DNA of 64,000 nt, from contig NZ_JARKVC010000032.1 of the NCBI RefSeq assembly GCF_029851875.1, positions 1-64,000 on the forward strand, given 5' to 3'. Made by a program: the position numbers and the translations under genes. This stretch comes from Actinomyces sp. (GTDB lineage Bacteria > Actinomycetota > Actinomycetes > Actinomycetales > Actinomycetaceae). Below, one piece after another: positions 46,137 through 56,772 of the stretch. Every line of letters starts with the position of its first letter. Position 1 is the stretch's first letter. The notes below the pieces were generated by a model. The model did no database searches, was not told where the DNA came from, and saw nothing but the letters and a program-made list of their open reading frames with translations.

Positions 46137-47248
46137 CCCGTCCTCAGTTCTTTTCCGATAGCGCGCGACGCACCTATAGAGGCATTCTAGGTAACGCGCC
46201 GATCGCCCTGTGGGCGGTACCGGTCGCTGATCTGGGTGGTGTAGCCCGGCACGTGCTTGACGTCGCACGCACCGGTATCCCGGATACGCGACTGGTGGTG
46301 CTGTGCCCACCGGGGCCGCTCGCAACCGCTTTACGGGATATCGGTATTCCTGTCCTGGTCGAAGGCTTTGGTCCCGAGGCCGGCCTGCGTTCCTCAGTGC
46401 GTAGCCTGCGCCATGCAGTGGCCAAGCTGCGTCCCGCTGTCTTGCACACACATCTTGCTTACGCCGATCTCGTCGCCGCACTCGCTGTCCCGATCAGCTG
46501 GCCGGTACGGCTGATCTCGACGGAACACGGAATCGCCGCGCCAGGAACGGATGTCGTGTACCACGGTTCAGGGGCCAAGTCGGCTTTCATGCATGCCGTT
46601 CACGCAGCCCGCTGCGAGCGTTTTGATGCGCTCATTGCTGTCTCCGAGGCGACAGCTGCTGCTATGCGCGCCACCTGGCACCCACGCCGTGAGATTCGCG
46701 TCGTCTACAACGGCGTCAATCCGCTTGCGCATCTTGCACCGACGACAGGGCTTCGAATTCTCTCACTGGCTCGTCTTGCGCCAGAAAAGCGCATTACTGA
46801 GCTGCTCAAGGCCTTCTCTGTCCTCCACCGAGATCACCCAGAGGCATGCCTCACCATTGCGGGCACCGGTCCCCTTGAGGAGGAGTTGCGCGCGACGGTG
46901 GCCGTGCTTGGTCTTGAGGAAGCCGTTGACATGCCGGGTTTCGTAGATGCTGAGCAGGCCTTGGCTGAGCATGATGTCCTTGCCCAGCTGTCTGTGTGGG
47001 AAAACTGCTCCTACTCGCTTCTCGACGCTGTTGCCCACGGGAAGGGCGTGGTGGCCACACCCGTGGGTGGCAACCCCGAGCTCTTGCCTCCGCAGTCGCT
47101 GGTAGGAGCAGAAGACCTCCAGGGGCTTGCCTCTGTGCTCTACACCCAGGGGATGGATCTTCAGGCGCGCCCCCAGCTGGGTCACTGGCTTTCTCTGCCG
47201 GAGATGACCGTAGAGATCCAGGATGTCTACCGAGGCTGCTTCGCATGA
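46133..47248 (+). CDS. Glycosyltransferase family 4
   Basis: A 371-aa GT-B enzyme; GTG start overlapping the previous stop. The N-terminal domain has WAVPVADLGGVARHVLDVAR; the C-terminal domain has ILSLARLAPEKRITELLKAF, GTGPLEEELRATV, GFVDAEQALAEHDVLAQLSVWENCSYSLLDAVAHGKGVVATPVGG, the typical donor-binding stretch. Acts in the cytoplasm on the lipid-linked intermediate. Confidence 0.9.
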   Translation: MTRPQFFSDSARRTYRGILGNAPIALWAVPVADLGGVARHVLDVARTGIPDTRLVVLCPPGPLATALRDIGIPVLVEGFGPEAGLRSSVRSLRHAVAKLRPAVLHTHLAYADLVAALAVPISWPVRLISTEHGIAAPGTDVVYHGSGAKSAFMHAVHAARCERFDALIAVSEATAAAMRATWHPRREIRVVYNGVNPLAHLAPTTGLRILSLARLAPEKRITELLKAFSVLHRDHPEACLTIAGTGPLEEELRATVAVLGLEEAVDMPGFVDAEQALAEHDVLAQLSVWENCSYSLLDAVAHGKGVVATPVGGNPELLPPQSLVGAEDLQGLASVLYTQGMDLQARPQLGHWLSLPEMTVEIQDVYRGCFA

Positions 47249-48285
47249 CCCTTATTCATCTTGCGAGCAATAACGGGGAGATCGGCGGCGGGGAGGTCAT
47301 GCTTCTTCACCTCGCCGAGGGCCTGCGCGACCTCGGTCACGAGGTGCATGTCCTCGGGCCCGCTGCGCCGTGCGGTGTGCTTGAGGCGGCTGCCGAGCGC
47401 GGCTTTGACACGACTGAGATGCCGGCGGGCCGCCGAGACTATATGCGTGCGCTGGCGTCCTGGGACCGCAGACGGCATGGGATCTTGTGGTGCAACGGCC
47501 TGGTCCCGGCACTGGCAACAGCTGGGCGCCGGCGCCGTATTGTCCATCTGCACCAGGCGCCTACCTGGAAGCATGTGCTGGCAGGGCGCACGGCAGGCAT
47601 GGGCGCTCTGGCACTTCTCGTGCCGTCAGCCTGGATGGCTGCGCGGTTCCCGGGTGCACAGATCCTTCCGAACTGGGTGGAGGCCGTAGACGTCCTCCCT
47701 CACCAGCGCAGCGAGAAGGAGCCCGTCATCCTGGGTTTCCTTGGCCGGTTGAGCCTTGATAAAGGCGTGGGGACCCTTGCACGTGCGCTGCAGCAACTGG
47801 ATGTCGGGAACCCTGGCCGTTATCGTCTTCTCCTTGCAGGCGAGTCGCGTTTTGTTGATGAGGCTGATCAACAGCAGCTGCGGAAGGCCCTTGCTCCCAT
47901 TGCTCATCTCACCCGCCAACCGGGCTGGATGGAGCGGGCAGACTTCTTTTCGGCCGTTGACCTTGCGGTCTTCCCCTCTACCGCGCCAGAGTCCTTTGGG
48001 CTCATCGTCGCCGAGGCGCAAAACGCACGCTGTCCTTATGTCGTGTCTGACTCGGGAGCCCTGCCGGAGGTTGCTGGCCAGGCATATCCGTGGGTCTTCC
48101 ACGCAGGAGACCACGTGAGCCTGTCTCGCCGTATCGAGCAGGCCCTGGCTGTCTCAGATTCGGAGCAGGAGCAGCTTCTTCAGACTCAGCATGAGCGGTG
48201 GGAGTCCCGTTTCTCTCCCACCGCTGGTGCTGCTCGCCTTCGCCACCTGCTCACCGATGTCCTCCCGCAGGAAGAGAACGCATGA
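47245..48285 (+). CDS. Glycosyltransferase family 4
   Basis: A 346-aa GT-B enzyme. The ATG at 47245 overlaps the previous stop; an open frame running back to 46996 is a shadow. The N-terminus reads IHLASNNGEIGGGEVMLLHL. The donor domain has LGFLGRLSLDKGVGTLARAL and FPSTAPESFGLIVAEAQNARCPYVVSDSGALPEV with the EX7E-like acidic pair. Sugar unknown. Confidence 0.9.
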   Translation: MTLIHLASNNGEIGGGEVMLLHLAEGLRDLGHEVHVLGPAAPCGVLEAAAERGFDTTEMPAGRRDYMRALASWDRRRHGILWCNGLVPALATAGRRRRIVHLHQAPTWKHVLAGRTAGMGALALLVPSAWMAARFPGAQILPNWVEAVDVLPHQRSEKEPVILGFLGRLSLDKGVGTLARALQQLDVGNPGRYRLLLAGESRFVDEADQQQLRKALAPIAHLTRQPGWMERADFFSAVDLAVFPSTAPESFGLIVAEAQNARCPYVVSDSGALPEVAGQAYPWVFHAGDHVSLSRRIEQALAVSDSEQEQLLQTQHERWESRFSPTAGAARLRHLLTDVLPQEENA

Positions 48286-49277
48286 ATACCTCTCCTCTGC
48301 ACGGTCGCGACGGCGACGCTGCCCGAGCAACGCACCCGCTCACAGCCTCTCTCGTGATCCCTAGCTACAAGGGTGAGACCAAGCTCCCCACGCTCTTGGC
48401 CGCGCTCGAAAAGCAAGACGCTCCGCATGGCAGCTGGGAGGCGCTTGTCGTGATCGACGGCCTCTTTGATGACTCACCGGCTCTCATCGAGGCAGCGCGC
48501 GAACAGGGCGTACCCGTGCGCGCCGTCGTCCTGGAAGAGAACCAGGGGCGTGTCGCGGCACTCAACGCCGGATTCGCCGCAGCCACGGGCGATGTCCTCA
48601 TCCGTTGTGATGATGATCTGGAGCCTGCCGCGAGCTACGTGTCCTCCCACCTCGCTCGCCACGCCCACGCCGCGCAGCCAATCGGCGTCGTCGGAATCTA
48701 TCGCGATATCCTCCCGCATTCGCGATACTCCTCAGTATATGGTCACCCACGCGAGCAAAAGGTTCGTCAGGGGGCATACGCCGCAAATCACCCCAGCTGG
48801 AAATACTGGGCAGGCAACTGCTCGGTCACTCGAGAGACCTATGACCGCCTCGGTGGATACTCAACAGCCTATGTCCACTACGGCTGGGAAGATGTGGACT
48901 TCGGTTACCGCCTTCATGAGATCGGGGTCCCTGTCATCCTTGCTCCGGAGCTGGAGACCATCCACCACGGAGCTGCGATCTCGACCGTGACACGCACCTT
49001 GCGCGCCTACCACTCTGGTGCAGCACGCCGCACCTTCGATGCCCAGCACCCCGGCGTCGTGCCCGCGCCCAGTGCCGGAAGCGGCTGGTGGGGACGTCTT
49101 GTCTCCGCTGTGGCAGCCGCTGGAGCAGAAGAGCAGGTAGAGACTCGTGCCCGCCTGACCGACCACTTCCTTCCCTTCCTTCCCAGTGCTCTCGGCGAGA
49201 AGCTGGTGGCTCTCAACGTGGAGTCCGCCTCTCTCGCTGGCTACGAGCACGCTCACACTGTCACGAACCGATTCTGA
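48282..49277 (+). CDS. Glycosyltransferase family 2
   Basis: A 331-aa GT-A enzyme. Motifs: SLVIPSYKGETKLPTLLAAL, LIRCDDDLEPAASYVSSH with the DXD site, and NCSVTRETYDRLGGYSTAYVHYGWEDVDFGYRLHE, the ED-type acceptor signature. The ATG overlaps the stop before it (ATGA). Cytoplasmic; part of the same coupled run of transferases. Confidence 0.92.
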   Translation: MNTSPLHGRDGDAARATHPLTASLVIPSYKGETKLPTLLAALEKQDAPHGSWEALVVIDGLFDDSPALIEAAREQGVPVRAVVLEENQGRVAALNAGFAAATGDVLIRCDDDLEPAASYVSSHLARHAHAAQPIGVVGIYRDILPHSRYSSVYGHPREQKVRQGAYAANHPSWKYWAGNCSVTRETYDRLGGYSTAYVHYGWEDVDFGYRLHEIGVPVILAPELETIHHGAAISTVTRTLRAYHSGAARRTFDAQHPGVVPAPSAGSGWWGRLVSAVAAAGAEEQVETRARLTDHFLPFLPSALGEKLVALNVESASLAGYEHAHTVTNRF

Positions 49278-49286
49278 GCAGCTGCC

Positions 49287-50426
49287 ATGTCACGTCCACA
49301 GATTGCGCTTGCCCATGACTACCTCACCCAGCGCGGTGGGGCCGAGCGTGTGGTTCTCGCGATGCACCGGGCCTTCCCAGACGCCCCGATCTACACGACT
49401 CTCTATGACCAGCAAGGCACTTTCCCAGAATTCCAGGACGCCGACATCCGGGTCAGTGCCCTCAACCGTCTGCCCATCGCCCGCAAGCACTTTCGGGCCA
49501 TGCTTCCCTTTCTCGCCCCGACGGCCTCTTCGATCACGGTAGATGCGGACCTGACGATCGCCTCCTCTACGGGGTGGGCACACGGCTTTCGATTCACAGG
49601 TCAGAGCCTGATCTACTGTCACTCCCCCGCGCGTTTCCTGCACCTGTCACGGCAGTACCTGGGAGACGCCTCCCCGCTGAGCCCCCAGGCACTCGCACTG
49701 GGCACGTTGCGCCCCACTTTGCGGCGATGGGACCGCCGCGCTGCTCTCAGCGCGGATCGCTACCTAGCAAACTCAACGATCGTCGCCGAGCGTATCCATC
49801 GGGTCTACGGGATTGAGGCCGACGTCCTCTTCCCACCTGGAGGAGTGGATGCTCACGCACCGTTGACCCCCGTCCCGCAAGTCGAGCACTGGGTGACGCA
49901 GGCCGACCCACGCCCCTTCCACCTTGTGGTCTCGCGCCTCATGCCCTACAAGAAGGTCGACGTCGTCCTTGAGGCCTTCTCCCAGATGCCTGGTCACAGG
50001 CTGTTGGTCGTCGGCAGAGGGCCGGAGCAAGAACGCCTCACTCGTCTCGCCCCTCCCAATACCCGGCTCGTCTCCGGCCTTGATGACACGCAGGTCCGCT
50101 GGGCCTACGCACACGCACGCGCGCTGATAGCGCCGGCCTTCGAGGACTTCGGCCTGACCCCGCTCGAGGCCTATGCATTTGGCACTCCTGTCCTAGCGCG
50201 GCGCGGCGGCGGCTACCTGGACACCGTCGTGGACGGAGTCACCGGCCTGTTCTTTGAGCACTCCACCTCTCAGGACATCATGCGCGCCGTCAGGCGCGAG
50301 ACCACCGTGAGCTGGGACCGGGAGGCCATCATCGAGCACGGTCGTTGTTTTGCTGAAGACAGGTTCGCTGAGCGTCTACGGGCCTACGCGGATGCCATGC
50401 TGAAGGGCCCGGAGGTCCGGCGATGA
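49287..50426 (+). CDS. Glycosyltransferase family 4 (mannosyltransferase-like)
   Basis: A 379-aa GT-B enzyme. N-terminus IALAHDYLTQRGGAERVVLAM is characteristic of WbaZ-type mannosyltransferases, with YCHSPARFLHLSRQYLGD. C-terminal LVVSRLMPYKKVDVVLEAFS and IAPAFEDFGLTPLEAYAFGTPVLARRGGG carry the donor site. Mannose as donor is family-based inference. It overlaps the next gene (ATGA). Confidence 0.9.
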   Translation: MSRPQIALAHDYLTQRGGAERVVLAMHRAFPDAPIYTTLYDQQGTFPEFQDADIRVSALNRLPIARKHFRAMLPFLAPTASSITVDADLTIASSTGWAHGFRFTGQSLIYCHSPARFLHLSRQYLGDASPLSPQALALGTLRPTLRRWDRRAALSADRYLANSTIVAERIHRVYGIEADVLFPPGGVDAHAPLTPVPQVEHWVTQADPRPFHLVVSRLMPYKKVDVVLEAFSQMPGHRLLVVGRGPEQERLTRLAPPNTRLVSGLDDTQVRWAYAHARALIAPAFEDFGLTPLEAYAFGTPVLARRGGGYLDTVVDGVTGLFFEHSTSQDIMRAVRRETTVSWDREAIIEHGRCFAEDRFAERLRAYADAMLKGPEVRR

Positions 50427-51832
50427 CACACAACAAGCTCATGCGCATCGTCGGTGTCAGCGCTGTCGTCCTGGACGCTCTCGTGATCCTGCTGACGACG
50501 GCCCTGGCTGAGGACCTACGCTCACGTCTGGAGTTCATCGCGGACGGGTACGTCCTTGACCAGACCCTCTCACAGCTGCGGATCCCTCTGGCCATCGGGT
50601 GGGTACTTGTCATTGCAGTGGCGGGCGGTTACTCCACACGAGACCTCGAGTCAGGGACCTCCAGCTACCGGCGTGTCCTCAACGCCTCCATGCTCACCGC
50701 CTGCCTGATGACGACGGTTCTGTTCTTTGGCCGTGTGCCGATGTCACGCGCCTACGTGCTGATCCTCGTACTCATCGGACCGCTTCTGCTCCTCCTCGGA
50801 CGTATCCTGCTCAGACGTCTCCTCCATGCGATCTACCGCCGCAGTATCGGGACCAGGCGGGTCATGGTCGTTGGCCACGGTCCGGTACTGGCTGCCCTCG
50901 TCAGGCGTATCCGTCAAGGTAAGTGGCTCGGTCTGACACCCGTCGCGGTGGTCCAGGCCTCGCCGGAAGAGGCACGAGACCTTCGCCTCCCCTTGGCGGA
51001 CGCCTCCGTGGGTCTGCTCCCCCTGGCAAAGGAGTACGCAGCAGATCTCGTTCTCTTTGCTGACGGCTCGATGCCCTCAACCACTGACTTCCGCCGTTAC
51101 CTGTGGCAGTTCGAGCGCCACCACACCAAGCTGGCGGCAGTGTCGTCCATCATTGACGTCGCTTCCGACCGCGTACGTACCCGTCCTGTCGCGGGCACCC
51201 AGATCGTCTACATTGAGGATCCACGGTCAGCCGGCGCACTGTCCTGGAGCAAGCACCTCTTCGACATCGTCTCTGCATCCCTGATGCTGCTCGTGCTCTC
51301 TCCTGTCATGGCCATCACTGCCCTGCTCGTCAGCCGTGACGGCGGACCTGTGCTCTTCCGACAGACACGGGTCGGTCACGATGGCAAGCCCTTCACCATG
51401 CTCAAGTTCCGTTCGATGGTGGTTGATGCCGAGAGCCGTCTGAAGTCGGTCCAGACGGAGAAGCAGACCAACGAGGTGATGTTCAAGCGCGCCGACGACC
51501 CTCGCGTCACCAAGGTCGGACGCTACATTCGCCGCTATTCCATTGACGAGCTCCCTCAGCTCATCAACGTGATTCGCGGGGAGATGAGTCTGATCGGCCC
51601 GCGGCCGCCCTTGCCCCGCGAGGTCGCGCGCTACACCGACGACGAGTGGCGGCGTCTACGTGTACGCCCAGGACTAACGGGCCTGTGGCAGGTCTCCGGG
51701 CGTTCCGACCTCTCCTGGGACGAGACGATCCGACTGGATCTCTACTACATCGACAACTGGTCCCTGCTCCAGGACTTCTCTATCCTGCTGCGTACCGTGA
51801 AGGCTGTCTTCGTGGGACACGGCGCCTACTAA
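50423..51832 (+). CDS. Polyprenyl-phosphate sugar-1-phosphate transferase
   Basis: A 469-aa initiating transferase of the WbaP/WcaJ type. Four N-terminal membrane helices, a Rossmann-like middle (RRVMVVGHGPVLAALVRRI), a fifth helix (IVSASLMLLVLSPVMAITAL) and the catalytic bac_transf domain with GGPVLFRQTRVGHDGKPFTM, KFRSMVVDAE, DELPQLINVIRGEMSLIGPRPPLP and RPGLTGLWQVSGRSDLSWDE. It links the first sugar phosphate to undecaprenyl phosphate. This makes the locus a lipid-linked, Wzy-dependent type. Confidence 0.95.
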   Translation: MTHNKLMRIVGVSAVVLDALVILLTTALAEDLRSRLEFIADGYVLDQTLSQLRIPLAIGWVLVIAVAGGYSTRDLESGTSSYRRVLNASMLTACLMTTVLFFGRVPMSRAYVLILVLIGPLLLLLGRILLRRLLHAIYRRSIGTRRVMVVGHGPVLAALVRRIRQGKWLGLTPVAVVQASPEEARDLRLPLADASVGLLPLAKEYAADLVLFADGSMPSTTDFRRYLWQFERHHTKLAAVSSIIDVASDRVRTRPVAGTQIVYIEDPRSAGALSWSKHLFDIVSASLMLLVLSPVMAITALLVSRDGGPVLFRQTRVGHDGKPFTMLKFRSMVVDAESRLKSVQTEKQTNEVMFKRADDPRVTKVGRYIRRYSIDELPQLINVIRGEMSLIGPRPPLPREVARYTDDEWRRLRVRPGLTGLWQVSGRSDLSWDETIRLDLYYIDNWSLLQDFSILLRTVKAVFVGHGAY

Positions 51833-51834
51833 CG

Positions 51835-52458
51835 ATGCCTGCACGACAGATCAGCACGACTCACCATTCCCCTGGCACTCGCGCCTCCGCTTGGAGCTCG
51901 ACGATCTGGACACTTGCCTTCCTCATCACGTGGCTTCTATCGGCCGCCGTCGAACCTGCCCAGGCGTTCGGATACTGGCTACTTGTTGAGCTTGGTGCCG
52001 TTCGTCACGCCTGCCCACCGTGGCTGTTGTCCTTCATCATGACGCTTGGCTCGGCGCCAACGACTGCCTTCACACTTCTTGCCTGTCTGACTATCAGGCT
52101 ATTGCGCCAGCCTTGGAAACCTGCGGTACTGGCGTTGGGTGCCGTCTGCGGTGCACTTTCTCTCGCCTTGCTCTTACCACATCTTAATCTATACGTCGAC
52201 TATGGCTGGTTCCCACACGAATCCACTTTTCCTTCAGGGCATATGGCTGGATTTCTTGTCTCTCTCTTGATGCTGAAGAGCATCATGCCGAGAGGTAGGA
52301 GGCGGCAATTCGCAGTGACCGCGTTCGCGTGTCTCATCGGTTGCGCACTCGGCGTCGTTATCCTGTCTGTCACCGCACACACCTTGTGGGATGTCCTAGG
52401 CTCCATCTTCCTGGTTCTCGCTATCCGTCCTCTCGTCAGTCCAAGGAGCAGCGCATGA
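51835..52458 (+). CDS. PAP2-family phosphatase
   Basis: A 207-aa membrane protein. Several helices surround a phosphatase motif FPSGHMAG near residue 130; a later His in SVTAHTLWDVLG completes the PAP2 triad. It starts 2 bp after the transferase stop. It probably dephosphorylates undecaprenyl pyrophosphate released by polymerisation. The first PAP2 motif (KX6RP) is not clear, so it may be a divergent member. Confidence 0.83.
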   Translation: MPARQISTTHHSPGTRASAWSSTIWTLAFLITWLLSAAVEPAQAFGYWLLVELGAVRHACPPWLLSFIMTLGSAPTTAFTLLACLTIRLLRQPWKPAVLALGAVCGALSLALLLPHLNLYVDYGWFPHESTFPSGHMAGFLVSLLMLKSIMPRGRRRQFAVTAFACLIGCALGVVILSVTAHTLWDVLGSIFLVLAIRPLVSPRSSA

Positions 52459-53717
52459 GTATCTCGCCAGCGACTAACCTCGTACGCTCATCCGGCTATC
52501 CTGCGGACGCGATAGCAGACTCACAGCCTCCTGGCGCCTGGGCCTGGACGCTGCCCACAATCTCCAGCAAGAGCTCCACTCACCTCGTGGATGCTCTCTT
52601 CGGCCTGTTGCTCACCTTCCGGATTCTTCCTGGCATCCCTGCTCCTCTGCCCGTCAGTGACCTTGCCGGCATCATCTTCATCCTCATCCTGCTCTTCCGC
52701 TCTCCCCGTTATCGCTTGGGACGCGCAGAGCTCCTCATTCCTGGTGGCCTCGTCATGGCGACTTATCTCATCGCCGTGTCCATCATCAACGACGTCCCCT
52801 GGACCCGGCGTATCGGCCACATAGCGATCCTGCTGGCCTTGGCTCTTCTGATCGGAAGTGGTCGCGCGCACCTGCCCTCTCTCCTGCGAGCCTCGGCTCT
52901 CGGCATCCTGGTCAACGCAGGCTTGTTCTACACAGGCGTCGCTCCGGACGAGTACGGTGGTTTCCTGACGGGCTACCTTGAGGACAAGAACCATGCCGCA
53001 CTCACTATCGCCATGATCGGCGTTACACTGTGCGGCTTTGTCCGACGCAGGTACATCATCCCCATACTTGCGACCACAGGTGGACTGATCTGGCTCACCG
53101 GCTCGCGAACAACCCTCGGCGCCTTGGCCGCTGCGGCATTATGGATATTGTTGCGACCAAGAATGCGCACGGTGCTGCCGCGAGCAATTCTAGGTGGCAT
53201 TATCGTTTTCGGGCTAAATATTTTGGTCAATAACTACTCCCAAGAGGGCGCCTTCGCAGATCGCACCGGCACTGACGCCCTGCGCCAGCGTATCGACGAC
53301 GCAGTTCAGGTCAAGCTCGAATCTACTCCCCCCTACGGCGGAGGGCTCGGTACGGCAACCGTTGAGATAGACGAAAAAACCTGGTTCTTTCACAATGCGT
53401 ACGATGGACTACGCCAGGAGGGCGGATGGCTGCTCCTAGTAGTCTTTCTCGTGGTCTTTGTGTGGTACGGGCTCCGCCCTAATCGACAGGAGATTACAAA
53501 CTTCACCCAGCTCGCCGTCGAAGCCGCCGTCATCGTTGAGCTAGTTTGCGCATGGAAGCTCGGCGAGGTCTTCTTCTCCACCCAAACTGTCCTGCTGCTA
53601 GCAGCCATGCTTCAGGTGTATCTGAAGGACCACGATCCTGAAGATCTTTTGATCACCACACAAGAGGAGACAGTCACTAGACGCTACCGTCAGGCACTAG
53701 CCACGCACAACGAATGA
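52455..53717 (+). CDS. Wzy/O-antigen-ligase-like polymerase
   Basis: A 420-aa membrane protein with ten or more helices. NKNHAAL-like EDKNHAALTIAMIGVTL, WLTGSRTTLGALAAAALW and a large extracellular loop with YGGGLGTATVEIDEKTWFFHNAYDGLRQEGG are typical of the Wzy_C/WaaL superfamily (the H-N-x-Y-D-x-x-R-x-E-G-G pattern). It should polymerise repeat units outside the membrane. The ATG overlaps the PAP2 stop. Last gene of the assembly operon. Confidence 0.88.
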   Translation: MSISPATNLVRSSGYPADAIADSQPPGAWAWTLPTISSKSSTHLVDALFGLLLTFRILPGIPAPLPVSDLAGIIFILILLFRSPRYRLGRAELLIPGGLVMATYLIAVSIINDVPWTRRIGHIAILLALALLIGSGRAHLPSLLRASALGILVNAGLFYTGVAPDEYGGFLTGYLEDKNHAALTIAMIGVTLCGFVRRRYIIPILATTGGLIWLTGSRTTLGALAAAALWILLRPRMRTVLPRAILGGIIVFGLNILVNNYSQEGAFADRTGTDALRQRIDDAVQVKLESTPPYGGGLGTATVEIDEKTWFFHNAYDGLRQEGGWLLLVVFLVVFVWYGLRPNRQEITNFTQLAVEAAVIVELVCAWKLGEVFFSTQTVLLLAAMLQVYLKDHDPEDLLITTQEETVTRRYRQALATHNE

Positions 53718-54174
53718 GAATTGCGTTAGCGTGCTATACGCCTGCCGCCACCCCTCGCCTCGGCGAGTGGTGCATGAGATACCCATGCGCTGTTTGTCAG
53801 AACCTGACCTGGACGCCGTTCACGCGGCATAGATGTCCAGGCTCGCCCGCAGAGTCTCGTCTCACAGGTCCACCTGCCGGCATCTTCACGTGACGACAGG
53901 GGAGCGTCGCGATGTTCGAGCCGCTTCCGCTATCTCCAGGGTCATTACCGGCTCTTCCCTCACGAGCGGAGGGACGACCCATGCCGGCGCTCGACGCCGC
54001 CGCTGGTCCTCGGCGGCTCATGGAGTCCCCGTCCCTGACCGGAGAGCCTTGACCGCCAGGCCAAGGCTCATGCTCAGCGGCATGCTCCTGACTCCTTCGT
54101 CGAGCGCTGGACCGGCCTCTGGCAGCAATGATCCGAATCCACAGCATCCCAGTCAGACCACCGGCGGGCCGGAG
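53718..54174. other. Gene-free gap after the polysaccharide operon
   Basis: About 460 bp between convergent wzy and purL. Short frames on both strands have no domains or ribosome sites. I see nothing else in it apart from the hairpin at its right end. Confidence 0.5.
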
Positions 54175-54220
54175 GAGGTGGGTGGTGTTGGATACTGCTC
54201 CTTCCAGCACCGCCCACCTC
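54175..54220. terminator. Hairpin between wzy and purL
   Basis: 18-nt arms (54175-54192, 54203-54220), GAGGTGGGTGGTGTTGGA against its complement with two positions that pair only as G-U in a plus-strand transcript; 10-nt loop. It is 10 bp beyond the purL stop. Confidence 0.5.
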
Positions 54221-54230
54221 GTCTGGCCGC

Positions 54231-56633
54231 TCAGAACAACGCCGGCAGCGTCGCCTCAACACCCTCGCGCAGCTCCGCCAGGTCCAGCGTCAGCGGCTGG
54301 CCCTCCCCGCCGTCGGACAGCAGGTCCGAGCCGACCACGGTCAGCAGCTCACCGCCCGTGGTCCCCAGGCGGGTCCAGGCCACGCCCTCGGCCTCGGCGG
54401 CAGCGGCCACCACAGCCACCGCGCCCTCCGGCACGGCGAGGACGGCGCGGGCGCCGGACTCGGAGAACAGTGCGGTGAAGTCGTCGACCTCGTCTCGGCC
54501 CTCCAGGCCGGCCAGGTTGATGCTCGCCCCCACGCCGTGACGCAGCACCGAGTCCACCAGGGTCTGGATGAGGCCGCCGTTGGAGACGTCGTGAGCAGCA
54601 CGCACCAGCTTCTCGCCGTCCGGGCCGTCCGCCTCGCTCAGGGCCAGCAGCACCCGCCCCAGCGCCATCTCGGCCTCCAGGTCCACGCGCGGAGGCAGAC
54701 CACCCAGGTGGTCGTGGACCACGCGCGTCCAGGCCGAGCCGTCCAGCTCGTCAGCCGTGGTACCCAGGGCAATGACAGCCAGCCCCTCCTCGAACCAGCC
54801 CGAGGGGTTAGCACGGCGCACGTCGTCCATGACACCCAGGACACCGACCACCGGGGTGGGGTTGATGGAGGAGTCGATAAGTCCCTTGACCTTGCCGTGG
54901 GAGTTGTACAGGGACACGTTGCCGCCGGTCACCGGGATCCCCATGACCTGACAAGCGTCAGCCAGCCCCGTGATCGCCTCGACAAGCTGCCACATGGCGT
55001 CAGGGTCCTCCGGGGAGCCAAAGTTCAGGCAGTCAGTCACAGCCAGCGGCCTGGCACCCACCGTGCACACGTTACGGTAGGACTCCGCCAGCGCCTGAGC
55101 AGCACCAGTAGCCGGGTCCAGCTTGGTAAAGCGCCCGTTGGCGTCAGTGGAGATCGCCACGCCGCGGCCAGTGGCCTCGTCCACACGGACCACGCCCGCG
55201 TCGTCAGGCTGAGCCAGAGCGGTACCACCGCGCACAAAGCGGTCGTACTGGCTGGTCACCCACGCCGTCGAGGCCTGGTTGACGCTCGTGACCACCGCAC
55301 GCACCTGCTCAGTCAGCTCGGTAGCGCTGGAGGGACGAGCCAGGCGCGCGGAGGTGTCCGCGTTGAGCTCGTCCTGCCAGGCCGGACGAGCGTAGGGACG
55401 GTCGTAGGTCGGACCCTCGTGGGCCACGGTACGCGGGTCGACGTCCACGATCCGCTCACCGAAGTGGTCGATGGTCAGGCGACCCGAGCCGTTGACCTCA
55501 CCAATGACCGCGGCCTCGACGTCCCACGTGGCGATGACCTCCATGAAGGCCTCCAGCTTGTCCGGGCAGACCACCGCCATCATGCGCTCCTGGGACTCGC
55601 TCATGAGGATCTCACCAGCGGTCAGCGTGGGGTCGCGCAGCAACACGTTCTCCAGGTCCACGTGCATACCGCCGTCACCGTTGGAAGCCAGCTCGCTCGT
55701 GGCGCAGGAGATTCCGGCCGCGCCCAGGTCCTGGATGCCAAGGACCAGGTCCTGGGCAAACAGGTCCAGGCAGCACTCGATGAGGACCTTCTCCATGAAG
55801 GGGTCACCCACCTGGACGCTGGGGCGCTTGGCCGGCATACCGTCCTCGAAGGACTCCGAGGCGAGGATCGAGGCACCACCGATCCCGTCCCCACCGGTAC
55901 GCGCTCCGAAGAGCACCACCTTGTTGCCCGCGCCCGAGGCGTTGGCCAGGTGGATGTCCTCGTGGCGCAGCACACCCACGCACAGGGCGTTGACCAGCGG
56001 GTTCTCCTGGTAGGAGGAGTCGAACTCGGTCTCGCCACCGATGTTGGGCAGGCCCAGGCAGTTGCCGTACCCACCCACACCGGCTACCACGCCGTGAACC
56101 ACACGCGCGGTGTCCGGGTGGTCCACCGCGCCAAAGCGCAGCTGGTCCATGACAGCCACAGGACGGGCACCCATGGAGATGATGTCACGCACGATACCGC
56201 CCACACCGGTGGCCGCACCCTGGTAGGGCTCCACGAAGCTGGGATGGTTGTGAGACTCCACCTTGTACGTCACAGCCCAGCCGTCACCGATATCCACCAC
56301 GCCGGCGTTCTCGCCCATGCCCACCAGCAGGTGCTCCTTCATCTGGGGCGTGACCTTGGCACCGAACTGCCTGAGGTGGATCTTGGAGCTCTTGTAGGAG
56401 CAGTGCTCGGACCACATGACCGAGTACATGGCGAGCTCGGCGTTGGTGGGACGACGCCCCAGCAGACCCTTGATGGAGGCGTACTCCTCGTCCTTGAGGC
56501 CCAGCTCGCGGTAGGGCATCTCCTGGTCAGGGGTGGCTGCGGCGTCCTGGACGGTGTCCGGGTGCTCGACCGGCCACGGGGTCAGGCCCGGCTCGGGGGC
56601 GGGGACGGTGGACTCGGAGGACGCGGTTGCCAT
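54231..56633 (-). CDS. purL: Phosphoribosylformylglycinamidine synthase subunit II
   Basis: Large subunit of FGAM synthase in the PurLQS form (no glutaminase domain), 800 aa. Motifs: [12 protein letters not shown] with the catalytic His, [28 protein letters not shown] and the second half with [19 protein letters not shown]. The ATG at 56633 has AGGAG upstream; the frame to 56729 adds a leader without a ribosome site. purQ and purS are not in the window. Confidence 0.97.
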   Translation of the reverse strand: MATASSESTVPAPEPGLTPWPVEHPDTVQDAAATPDQEMPYRELGLKDEEYASIKGLLGRRPTNAELAMYSVMWSEHCSYKSSKIHLRQFGAKVTPQMKEHLLVGMGENAGVVDIGDGWAVTYKVESHNHPSFVEPYQGAATGVGGIVRDIISMGARPVAVMDQLRFGAVDHPDTARVVHGVVAGVGGYGNCLGLPNIGGETEFDSSYQENPLVNALCVGVLRHEDIHLANASGAGNKVVLFGARTGGDGIGGASILASESFEDGMPAKRPSVQVGDPFMEKVLIECCLDLFAQDLVLGIQDLGAAGISCATSELASNGDGGMHVDLENVLLRDPTLTAGEILMSESQERMMAVVCPDKLEAFMEVIATWDVEAAVIGEVNGSGRLTIDHFGERIVDVDPRTVAHEGPTYDRPYARPAWQDELNADTSARLARPSSATELTEQVRAVVTSVNQASTAWVTSQYDRFVRGGTALAQPDDAGVVRVDEATGRGVAISTDANGRFTKLDPATGAAQALAESYRNVCTVGARPLAVTDCLNFGSPEDPDAMWQLVEAITGLADACQVMGIPVTGGNVSLYNSHGKVKGLIDSSINPTPVVGVLGVMDDVRRANPSGWFEEGLAVIALGTTADELDGSAWTRVVHDHLGGLPPRVDLEAEMALGRVLLALSEADGPDGEKLVRAAHDVSNGGLIQTLVDSVLRHGVGASINLAGLEGRDEVDDFTALFSESGARAVLAVPEGAVAVVAAAAEAEGVAWTRLGTTGGELLTVVGSDLLSDGGEGQPLTLDLAELREGVEATLPALF

Positions 56634-56772
56634 GCGGCTGCTCCTGGGGTCGAGGAGGTGAGTGGACCAAGGCTGAGGATACCTGCCGCCGACCGCCCCT
56701 CGCTCGTCGGCGACTCCTATGGTCGCCACCCGCCTCCCACCAGGCCCGACGACGTGCCTCCTCCCCGTACAT

